In this document: positions 35,301 to 47,400 of the stretch, piece after piece | How the letters are laid out: every line of letters begins with the position of its first letter | How positions within the stretch are numbered: position 1 is the stretch's first letter | DNA from: Chloranthus sessilifolius | Lineage: Eukaryota > Streptophyta > Magnoliopsida > Chloranthales > Chloranthaceae | Assembly: GCA_021018995.1 (NCBI GenBank) | Contig: CM037585.1 | Location: 125,578,831 to 125,642,830, forward strand | Direction: 5' to 3' | Length of the DNA: 64,000 bases | Notes under the pieces: generated by a model | Database searches by the model: none | The model's input: the letters and a program-made list of their open reading frames with translations, nothing else | What the model was told of the DNA's origin: nothing | Translations under genes and position numbers: made by a program

Positions 35301-38300
35301 TTTGAGATAAGGCTATTCCTTCCATAGATCTAGAAACCTCAATCCTCAAAAAATACTTGAGGGGAACCAAGTCTTCAATGTCAAATGTTCTGCTGAGGTA
35401 GCCTTTTAGTTGGAGTATCTCCTCATTATCATCTCCAGTGACACTATTTTCATTAACATAGACAACCAAGGTGGTGACATGAACCACTCTCTGTACAAAC
35501 AACGTGTGATCATAATAACTTCTCTGATATCCAAATCTCATTACTACAGTACTGAAATTTTCAAACCAAGCTTTGAGGAGACTGTTTTAATCCATACATT
35601 GTCTTTTATAGTCTACACACCTTACCCTTCTCCCATGAAGAGAGGTCTAGAGGAGGAGCCATATATACCTCCTCCATATCCCATGAAGGAATTCATTTTT
35701 TACATCTAACTGGTACAGTGGCCAGTCTTTTGTAGGCAACAAGAGATAAAAGAACTCTCATGGTGTCAGACTATGCTACATGTGCAAAATTCTCCTGATA
35801 GTCCACCCATTGTATCTGCATAAATCCTTTTGCAACAAGTCTGATCTTACACCTTTCAATCGACCCATCCGGTTTATACTTGACTGTAAAGACCCACTTG
35901 CATCCAACTACCTTTTTTTTCTTAGGAAGTTCCACAACTTCCCTGCATAGACCCACTTGCATCCAACTACATTTTTTTTTCTTAGGAAGTTCCACAACTT
36001 CCCATGTATCATTTCATTCTAGTGCTTTTATCTCCTAAATCATAGCCTCCTTCCACTATGGCTGAGATAGGGCATAAAAATATAGGTAGGAATAGTAGTA
36101 GAGTCCAACGAGGATATAAAGATAAATGTAACTTTGAGACAGCTTGATAGCTCACAAACTTGTGGGATAACGAGCGCAAGAAGGAACATGAAGGTCAGAG
36201 ACATTTGGAACTGCCTTTGGAAATGAACCTTCATCTATAGCTTGAGGGAGAGACTCTTAATCCTGGAGGGTACTAAATAACCTCTTCCCTATAAAGATTT
36301 ATCCTTTTTCATGCTTGTCAAAGGTGGGTACTTCTTTTCCACTTTGTTGTACCACCTCTTGCCATCCCATATCACTTTCTTTTCTTTCCTCAAGATCCCC
36401 ACAATATCGCAGCACAATAGTGCTCTCTTCTCTCTTAGGATTCTCCTCCAGAAGAGGTAACCTTTAAATAGGGTAATAAATAATTTTCATTTTTAAATAA
36501 TTTATGTTACTGAGCTTTTTATAATCCGCGAGATTTTCTCCACTCTTTTCCAAATTTATTCGAATTGAACCAATTGACCTTGAGCCGAAATATTATCAAA
36601 ACCAAACTTTGATACTATGCCCACTACTTAAACTAACCTCCCATCAACCCACCACAAAATCATACTTAAGTCACAACATATTGACCTATAGAGCCTCCTC
36701 TTCCACATGCCACATCCCTCCCAAACAATGCCATGTTCATTCCTTCAATCTTCAAATGCACAACATGAGATAGATAGTTGGATAGAGTTACATAAAGTAT
36801 CTTCATGAAGCTCATATCTTTTCAAATCTTTCAAAATAGGTCCCACAAGCCTTGGACGGCCTCCTACACATAGTGGATCCTAGGATAAGCTATTGACAAT
36901 TTCCTCACCCACAAACAAACACATCTAAGATTTGATGGAGTAACCATTCCCAACATTTACCTTCTGCTCAGAAACCGACGCATAGCCTTTTGGGATTTCC
37001 TATCTCCACAACACCCACACAATTTCAAGGCAATCTTCAGTATTATTAAAGATGAGATACTAATGTTACATGAATTGCTACCTTAAACCCTCCTATCGAA
37101 CCCAATCGACATGCATTTTCCACAAGCCTACTTAAGGCTTCCCTAACCATTTCGAAGAGGAATGTTCAGAGGGACCTCCTTGCTTTAGACCAAAGGAACA
37201 TTTAAAGTACCTAGTAGTTGCACAATTCATTGAGGTGGAGAACGACGCCGATGAATAAAATGCATGTTTTCAAAACTTGGCCAATATCAATTCACTATAT
37301 TGGTATCCCTCAAGTATCAGTCAATACTGGTTAATATGGCCAATATTCACAATAACGGCAGATATGTATCATTCTAAATTTTTTTTAGCTCTTTTAATTG
37401 AATAAAAAACTATTAATATCATTGGCCTTCCATATTTAAATTTCACTGGTATAAGAACAATTATATCAAAATCTTAAAGTAAGCTTAAATCTTTATCATG
37501 ATAGATAATACTATAACATCTAAATAAGATCTAGTCTCGATTCAATCAATCAAAATAACATTAATTAAAAGTATATTCGCTTACTTATTCTTTGATGATT
37601 TTTCTTTTTCGTGTCTTAATCTTAGTCTTCTCTACCTCTCTCTTTATCACTGTAGCTTTGGATGGAGCAACTAGCTAGTTAGGATAGAGAGGGGAGGGCA
37701 ATCTCTATATAAATCATTTTATTGAGAATACCAATCCATCAATGTTTCTAAATTAAGAGGATCACTTCAATTAGGAAACCTTGCCTTAGTGCCTCGAGAT
37801 ACGCGTGCTCAAAGATCTAACCTAGTTTTAGATGGAAACCTAGATAAGTTTGTGTTGTCCACACAAAATTTCTAGCATTCTCACAGTTGGTCTACACATA
37901 AAATGCATGTTTTCAAAACTTGGCCAATATCAATACACTATATTGGTATCCCTCAAGGGTCAGTCAATACTTGTTAATATGGCCAATATTCACAATATCA
38001 GCTGATATGTATCAGTCTAAATTTTTTTTAGCTCTTTTAATTGAATAAAAAACTATTAATATCATTGGCCTTCCATATTTAATTTTCACTGGTATAATAA
38101 CACTTATATCAAAATCTTAAAGTTAGCTTAAATCTTTATCATGATAGATAATACTATAACATCTAAATAAGATCTAGTCTCGATTCAATCAATCAAAATA
38201 ACATTTCTCTATCTCTCTCTTTATCACTGTAGCCTTGGATGAAGCAATTGGCTAGTTAGGATAGAGAGGGGAGGACAATCTCTATATAAATAATTTTATT

Positions 38301-39280
38301 GAGAATACTAATCCATCAATGTTTCTAAATTAAGAGGATCACTTCAATTAGGAAACCTTGCCTTAGTGCCTCGAGATACGTGTGCTCAAAGATCTAACCT
38401 AGTTTTAGATGGAAACCTAGATAAGTTTGTGTTGACCACACAAAATTTCTAGCGTTCTCACACTTGGTCTACACATTACTAATTTGAAAATAAACAAATT
38501 TTAAAATGACTCTTTGGGTTGATCAACTCTAAAAAGCGGATGAACATGCATTTCAACTTAAAAGAACATTGACCCGCATTATCGTGATGTTTCTTAACAA
38601 CCACCACACAGGTTCAAGAACATTACCAATGAAGGATTATGGCACACCGAATTCCATCTTACTGAATTGATACTAGTCAATCCATGATAAAACTAACATC
38701 ATTAATGAACCAAAGCCTTTACGTAGTGATAATAGGCAACACACACATCTGGGGCATTCTTATGTTCGCTCATGCTTCATACCCCCAAAGTTATGTCATT
38801 ATGATACATTACTGGCTCTTCACTTGTGACTCTCCATCACCAAACTATCAAACGAGGTTTGCCTAATCACATCTAGCTGAAGCAAGCCAGGCAAAATGAG
38901 GCACATCCTCATCACTCTACCTTGTCATACAATCCACATGTAAATGGTCAAAGTATAATCACATATACTCTCAATAGCACGTGCACAATAACAATAAGAC
39001 ATGATACATTAATCATAACCAACACTCATCAAACTAACTAACACATCGCTCACTGAAACAATGCAGTCTAATGACATCATATCTAAACAGACACCACGGT
39101 CCTAAGGCTATAAACTCCCATTGATCTCACCATTCATATTTAAAATAATCAATGAAAAATAGAGTTGCTATAACGACCCCAAATCCCCTTTACGGATATA
39201 AGAGAAATTTCAAGTCGCTACTCACATATTAGTTACTTATAATAGGCATTAAGTTTGATGACACTTGAAAAATATGAGCG

Positions 39281-39311
<31 letters not shown>

Positions 39312-41361
39312 ACATCAATAATCAAGTGCATAAAAAGAGCAACATATATTAAAGTCATTCTCAATATTTAAGTAAATAGTACCACGTAGTGTAAGTCGAG
39401 GGATGAGTGTTTTGCCACGGCGCTCAGTAGGGGTAACTATTGAGCTCAAAGATTTGATATAATCATAACAAGGTCGTGACTTAGAAATTTTAACTTATCA
39501 TACAATTTCATTACATATGTTATCATATTAAAAACATGTGACTTACATGTTTATTATATTAAACATACGGCTGGGCTTTAAAAGCTGCCTACGTACCCTA
39601 AACTAGGATCAAGCCGACCGTAGTTCTAAAACTTACCATTTTCATAACATAATCGATGCATAAAGGAGGCCCATAATGCAGTAAGGGTCACAGGCATCAC
39701 TCAACCCGATAGACGCATCTTTTCACATGGAAGCAATTCTATATGTTCCATTCCGCATAGGGGAAACTTCTGGATCGGATGACTCAATCAGGTCTTGTAA
39801 CATTCTGTGATGGTAACTACACCATGGGTCGTGACCTAGCTTAATCTTTTTGCTGATTTACCTTATAATGTGTTAGAGTTTCATCCTTTCCACAACTTAA
39901 GCCTCGTGTCATATCTTAGCTTATCTCGCTTACGGCTTAGGTCCCGTGGCTTATCTTAGCTTAGATTATCTGCGGCTTAGGTCCCGCAATTATACTTTTA
40001 GGTTCACAACTTAGATCTTGTTAACCTCCTTATTCTTATAGGTTCACGGCTTAGGTCCCGTTTCCTTTTCTAAACTTGACTTATCTTATCATCCTTATTC
40101 TTAACATCATAACATATTCATCATATCATTACCTTAAATTGTAACTTAACATAGCTTAGATACATAGACAATAACCTAAGACTACATATAATAAGACGAG
40201 AATGTCTACCGTCGATAGTTGGCCAACTCATATCACCGGATGCGAACATCCTACTATGTCACCGAAGGCCGCAGACCTTCTACTAATCACAGGAGGCGAA
40301 CCTCCTATTAATCACCAGAGGCCGCGATCCTCTGACTATATCACCGGATGCAAGCATCCTAATAAAGGGGCTTGGTATTAGTAACAAATCATTAAATGTC
40401 TCGAGTAATTGCCTCTAAATCATTATTTTTGTATCTGGACTTATCTTTCTTAATCTTGGTTAGTATCTTGACTTTAGATGAACTATTATGTGATTAAACT
40501 CTCAACCAAGTCCTATCGCAACTAATGAGCTCATCACCGTAATACCTTCACATTTTAAGGTTCCATACTATCCCAGTGAAAAGGGATTGTGTAATAAAAT
40601 CATACACATGGACTGAATGGAAAGGTGAGTAGAATCACACAAGGGCGGAGGCTTACTTATGACATATCTCATACAAACAATACAACACATGTACGACGTA
40701 TCACATAGTTTAACATATAGCTTTAGCATATTCTTACTCTGATCTTAACGCATACTTATTCTTTACATGGTCCATCATTTGTTTTTAATTGCTTAATTGG
40801 GTTCTCGTTCCCATTCATATGCATAAGAACAGTTGTTGCATAGATGTCCATTTTGTGATAATGAAATAAATATACTCAATTACTTTTAATAATATCATCA
40901 AGTATTTATATATAGATCTAAGCTTACATTACATCAACCCATTAGACCACAAAACAATAATTTTATTTTATACTAATTTTCTGGTATAAAACTATATAAA
41001 AAGGAAAATTTAGTAGTTATAGCACTTGTATTTTTAATCACATACTATGGTCAGATTCACCGAATCTGATCTGTTGGATACGAAGAGGAGACAAAATGGT
41101 GAGGGCCTGTTTCTAAGAATATTTCCAAATATATCCTAAAGCTCTGTATTCTATTTTTATTTATTTATTATTATTATTTTAATCGGCAAAAACACGTAAA
41201 AGACAACCATTTATATGTATTTATTTTTATCATCAATATGATAAATACCTAATCTAATGGGCATAAGAGTTATCCCCACCAGTGTTCTTAAAATCGCTAA
41301 TTGGTTCATGATTTGGGGATGTTCGGTGAAAATCGCATAAGGTCATTCGAGTGGCGTCATA

Positions 41362-41430
<69 letters not shown>

Positions 41431-44400
41431 GCCACTTGCCAGAATAGGAGGAAGAAAAAAAAGAAAAGAAGAGCAAAAAAAGAGTTGTGCTCACTGCTCA
41501 GTTGCCAAAAAAAAGTGTTGTGCAAGATCATAAAAAACTGAAGAAGAAAAAACTAAGAAAAAAAAACTGAGAAAAAAGAAGAAAAACAAAAGAGATATAA
41601 AAAAAAAAAAAAAAATTGGGGATTGGGGGACCCAGGCGGTCTGAGGCGGCCCAGGGCGGGTTCGGGGCGGCCCAGGGCGGGCGCCCCAAATCTGGTTTGC
41701 TTCGGAGTCCGCCCAGGCCTAAACCGGGGCGCCTGGGGGCCCGAACCGCCGCCCAGGAGGCCACCCCGGGCGATTTTCAAAACATTGATCCCTACCTGTG
41801 ATCCTAGCGCCACAAGGAGTCGATCTAAAGTTGTTGGAGTGCTATCGCATTGATGGCGCAAATTATCGTTGTCATTGCGTGTCCAAATTGAGGACGAAAC
41901 GACATGCGAACCAACCTCGATAACGACTGCCATGTTTCTTTAATGTTGCAATTGTCATTTCCACTACGGTGTAGTGTGAACATGGAGCAAGAAGGAAAAA
42001 TAGTGAGTTTCTTGGGTTCTCGATGTCTGTGAGAGAGAGAGAAAGAAGGCAGATATATTGTTGAACATGGGGGTTGTTTGGTTATGGGTGTGTTGAAAAC
42101 GAGAAAGATTATCGATTGCTTTGGGTTTAGGGTTTTCTTGAGAAGAGCTGGGACTAATAGAATCTGTGGTGGAGGGTGAGACACTAAAGAAAAGAAAAAT
42201 GGACGGGTTATATGCTTCACGAGTTTAGAGTCTCTCCAAATGTGGAATTTGAGTGCTACGAGGACTCTCAATTAGTCCATCTATTTTCCTTTAAAATATT
42301 AATTTCAAAAGTAGAGGGATTTCATTGAGATCATAGATGGAGATAGCCATGGGCTGTTGGTGGTTAGGCTGACCAAGTTGTGGCTTTCCTTAAAAGAGAT
42401 TTTGATTGGTTTGGGCACATGTTAAATATAGGAAGACAAAGAAAGTTGTCTGATGAGAAAGCTTCTAGAGATAGAAGCCCACGTTTTGGAAGATATGTGT
42501 GAGGAGGCTTCCAATTTCGGGTTAGGTTTATATGTTAAACACATGTATTTAATAAATTATATTAAAAAGAATTTAAATATAGGAGATTTGGGTCCCACGT
42601 GGAGCTTTCTAAAACAAATTCTATTGAATTCCTAACTATGATGGGTTTAAATTTTGGTGTTGCCCACATATACCTAGCAGCGTATGAAAATAGTTGATCA
42701 CTTACACCTAATATGTGTGTCTAGCACCTCATGTACGCTTACATATTCTCACACATTGAATAGTTAATTATTCATATATTTTAAAAAAAGAGTAGATATG
42801 GCTTTGAGTATGGGATTTCGGATTGGCTCGGGCTGGTTTTGTGTTTGGGGTGCACGTAATTACACCCAGTTTCATACACCCCACTTTCTCTTCTTTACAC
42901 ACCAATTAGTAAAAATTAATAAACTTTATTTTGTTGAGGCTAATAAAGATTAGATATATATATGTTACGTAACGAAAGATTTCATGGTAACTTTAGGGTG
43001 CCCAACGCACTAGATTCGACATGGATTGTCAACGTGGATTCAGGCTTGTGGGTTTGCACTTTGCACTTAAGTTATTTGCAACTAAGCAACCCTAATTAAT
43101 TTTATTTAGACTCATATATTCATTCCATAAGGATGAAAATGATATTGAAAGATGAGCCGAGGTCTTGTCGACTATTGGTTAAAGGGTTGACCAAGGTCAA
43201 AGTAATCACATTAGTCAACAATTCTTCCTAAAAGTCAACATGAGAAAAACCCGCTTAATTATAAAAAAAACATTAACTATATAGAACATTCTAAACAAAC
43301 CATTAAGAAATCATGTTATCAAAATTAACGTCAAACAACTAACAACAGTCGAAAATAAAAGTTGAAATGATATGTAATTTTAAATCTGGGGCTTCTCACG
43401 CTGAGACACTCCTTTGATTTGCTTCAACAAATCCTTGAATATGTGGTAGTCCCTCCGAAGGTATCCCTATTGTTTGCAGCGCCAACATTTCAGTTCTTGA
43501 GCTTTGGCGTTCTTCTCTTGATTCCCTGCTCTAGGTAGCTTTCGGTTGAAATTCTGATTGTAGGTTCTCTTGAACTTCTTCAGGCTTGATGCATTTATAG
43601 CCAAATGCGCAAAATCGACTTCAACAGCTCTCAGACACTCCTCCTTGGTCACATATGGAAATCAATTGATTAAGATCCCACTTGTGAGCATTGTAGTTCA
43701 CCTTGAATGTATCAAAAGACGGGTGAAAGCGAGTAATCAACCTGGTGAACTACAATATCATCACTAAGATAGTCCCTTGCTCTTGGAGCCCTATAGCACA
43801 CTGTGACATCTTCATAATGTATTAACGCAAACTCCATTTCCATCATATCTCATGTTCATAATAGTACGCTAGATACTTTTGCGTTCCCATGAACTGATGT
43901 CTAATATTTTTTTATGACTTTTTGGTTGTGCATGTAGGTTTCAACCAGTAAGAGTCTCACTAATCGTTGAACGAAATCATCATCATGGCCACTTGATTGG
44001 CCTTATCCCATTTGTAGAGATTTCAGTGGGTACAGGAATCAAATCAATATATCCTAACAATATATAAATAGTCATATGCCACGACGAATAGTTTGAGTCA
44101 TTCTGAGGCTCAACACCAACTAGTTATTTATGAATGACAGGCCCGTCCATGACTGCATAAATCACATATCACTAGCAAACACTAAAAATAATGTCCCTTG
44201 TACATCTATATCTTATTAATCATTTTGATCATATATCATTAACTATTTGACGCAGAAGACGTCATAATCATATGTTTGATAGAAGTACGAACATCTGTTA
44301 CTAACGATCCTTAGGGAAACTTCATAGCCATATGTCATCGAGTGTTCTCGAAGATTACGTCATGACCATATGTCACTATATGTGTTCATTACAAATTATG

Positions 44401-47400
44401 ATCCTATGTTACTAACTATTCTCCGAATATTTAATTCGAACCTCAAGGTGTGAAACTAATTAATAAAATTTAGCCACGTGTAAACTTTCACCCTTTGGGA
44501 TAACCCAGTCGCATTTTTCTTAGCACCACCTTTGGATAAAAACTTTACATGTAGTTTGCTTCCCAAGACTGTGTTGACAAAATACATAGACCTAACCATT
44601 CGCGTTATACGTTTGATCCAGACTCTGTCAACTTTAGGGACCAAAACTTTACATGCAGTTTGCTTCACAAGCCCATGTTGACAAAACGCACAGAGACCTA
44701 TCCACTTGTGTTGTACGTTTGATCCAGACTCTCCATCAACTTTGGCCGGAAAGATTGTTCTTCTCTCTCTTAAGCACTTATAACTATTCTATTTACCCTA
44801 CCAACATCAAACTCCTAAATCAATTTTGGCCAAAAGTTGGAAGTCTCATGGATGCATATGTCAACCCGATTGTAATGAGGCACAAGTCTCAAGAATTATG
44901 CAATCTATATATTCCCTAAGGTACGACCAAAATCTCATTAAGCTCTATTATGAAGGTGAGCAAATCAAAATCACATACTCAACCACTTACTAACGTACAT
45001 ATGCTTTTAATTATTGAACAAGGATAGCAAAAAAATAAAAATAACTAAACTATCAAACAATCATTGATTAATGCTACTTTTTCAAGTCTATTAGGAAGGG
45101 CCCATAAATCCGTGCAAAACGACATCTTACGGCCCAAATTCGAACTTAAAACAACTATGGAAGTTCTCAAAATTTAAGGGGCTTAAAACAATTTATAATA
45201 ATCTCAAACAATCCCCATAACTGAACGCAATGCGTAGCTCTCATCAAGTAGATATAAAATCGGACTTATATCGAGCCTGGAATAGTGAAAATAAAATACT
45301 CCCGAGATTAGGGTTAAATACATACAGTTTCAATAGGTCTGGGCCAGTTCAATGTGAATCGGTTGATCCAGACATTGTTTTTACGGATTGATACAAATTT
45401 TCGTAAATAAAAAAAGAATCTCATGATGTTATTCTTCTATGAATTATAATGGGATAACATAAACAAGGAAGATCCTTTAAAACAGTACATATGGACTTTT
45501 AATAGTAATCGATAGTTTTGGACAATTGATTCAAGCCAATTTTGCTCTGGTACCAACTATACCATCTAAATTGAACTAGTCTCGATTCGATCAATCAAAA
45601 TAACATTAATTAAAATAAATTCACTTGTTCTTTGATGATTTTCATTTCTCGTATCTTTATCTTTTTCAATCTAAGCCGGTGATCTTGGTTGATAGTATAG
45701 CTGAAAGAAGAAGGTGCTTTACCTCTCTTTATCACTGTAGCCTTGGATGGAGCACCTGGCTAGTTGGGATCATGGATAAAAATTTCGGCCATCCGAGCCC
45801 CAAATAAAAAATAAGGATAAATTCGGGTAAGGGCCAACATTTTGAATTGTGGGCCAATATTTCGGTCAATAATCCGAAATTTTGAATTTATGGCCGAAAT
45901 TTTGGCATATAACTTTTAAATTATTATTATTTATTTTTATTTTTTTAGGTCTTTTACTTCGAATTTTTTTGTTCCCATTCATTTACCCAAGTTTCATTCC
46001 TTTACACTTAGTTTATTTTTTATTTTTCTCCTCTCCTCTCTCTTTCCATAGCTTGATGAAATTTTGTCGAATATTGACGAAATCTCATCATATCATACCG
46101 TAACTTATAAAATACCGTCGGATTTCACCAAAAGTTGCCGGATTCTCGCCGGACTTTGATGGATTCTCTCCCAAAGTTAACGTAACTTCCCGAATATCGT
46201 CGAGTTTCACCATATCTAGTCGTATCTCGTCGAATCTTCCCAGATTTAGCCGGATCTTGTCGAATTTTGCCGGATTTTGTCAAATATTTCCAATATCTTG
46301 CTGAATTTAGTCTCAATAGTTCAAATACGTCTTCTAATAATGTGAAAGAGTTAAAAAAATAAAGTTCGGAGCAAATTTTCGAAAATTACGAAATTTACCG
46401 AAAAGTGACCAAATTACGATTCGGGTGGTGAACGAAACTGAGATTTTGGTCCATGGTTGGGATAGAGAGGGGCGACAACATCTATATAAGTCACTTCATT
46501 TAGAGTCCTAATCTATCAAGATTTCTAAATTAAGAGGTTTTACCTCTTTCAAATAGGCAACCTTGCTTTAGTGCCTTGAGATACATGTGGTTAAAGATAT
46601 AATCCAATTTTGCATCGAAACCTATATAAGTTAATCTATTGACCACACAATTTCTAACAAATACATCTAGAATGCTTCCCAAGGTTTTGATGTTAATTTG
46701 ACTTAAAATGAAGGTTTTGAAAATCATGGGCTTTTAAGCAAAACTTTCAACATTTTCCAAGTTTTAATGCATACCAAGTAGTACATATTTATGCTTCATT
46801 CCTTTGTTTTCTCATATGTTATCTTAAATTTAGTGATTTGTAGGATGATTAGATAATAATAAATTGTTGAGAAAAAAATAAGGTGCAAAAAGAAAAGTAG
46901 TTGTAGTCATAGAGCTATAATAGTATTATACTGTATGTTTTTTTATCGGTAGTATTATATTGTATGTTGTATGCTTGTAGATGTAATAGATCATTCATGA
47001 ATCAAGAATTCACGATTAGTTGCACATTAATTTATCAGCATGCGCAATCACACATAAATACACAACTTTATGCATATTGGTGTGTAACACTTATATGCTT
47101 ATGTGATAGAATTATTCATTATTAAAGTATTCACTTTTACTAGTGAATTATTAATTCAACCTTATTGAAGTGATAATTTATATTTAAAAAGTACCTAATT
47201 ACATGTATATAAAATAATAGAAAATGTTAGAAATTTTGTGTGGTCAACGCATTAACTTATCTAGGTTTCCATCTGAAACTGGGTTGATCTTTGACCACAC
47301 GTATCTCGAGGCACTAAGGCAAAGCTGCCTATTTGAAAGTGATAAAACTTTTAATTTAGAAACCTTGATTGATTAGGATTCTAAATAAAGTAACTTATAT

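Larger units (their letters stand above)
39169..43245 (-). mobile_element. 4.1-kb insertion inside the gag-only element, LTR-like
   Basis: It begins TATAACGACCCC, which on the minus strand is GGGGTCGTTATA, a typical 3' end of long LTRs of Ty3/gypsy Tekay/Del-type elements. No coding domain is visible. It carries CACGGCTTAGGTCCCGT repeats (about 39900-40060), a hairpin cluster (40229-40352), an AT microsatellite and a MITE (41280-41787). It may be a solo LTR or a non-coding element; the right boundary is uncertain by about 20 bp. It is a fossil. Confidence 0.55.
38155..46659 (-). mobile_element. Gag-only LTR retrotransposon (TR-GAG-like) fossil, copy 1, nested
   Basis: The 5' LTR is 45558-46659 (about 410 bp without its MITE) and the 3' LTR is 38155-38454. 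A primer-binding site, GCTCTGGTACCA on the plus strand, lies at 45544-45555. The target duplication AATAC is perfect (38150-38154 and 46660-46664), which shows that both LTRs belong to one insertion. The interior lies in two blocks, 38455-39168 and 43246-45557, separated by a 4.1-kb insertion; each block aligns with one continuous region of copy 2. The only protein-like part is gag with a CCHC knuckle near 43490-43650; no protease, integrase or reverse transcriptase is seen. It looks old, with many breaks and later insertions. Confidence 0.82.

Noticed and set aside
37512-38454. A complete small LTR element bounded by the two LTRs at 37512 and 38155
   Set aside because: The flank, not an interior, is repeated between them. 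The AATAC duplication and interior sequence show that the true partner LTR is at 45558-46659.
41553-41933. Proline/glycine-rich frames near 41.6 kb
   Set aside because: They are translations of the GC-rich word block inside a MITE that has an 8-bp target duplication.
45544-45557. tRNA gene suggested by a tRNA-like match
   Set aside because: Only the short primer-binding site complementary to a tRNA 3' end is present; there is no cloverleaf.
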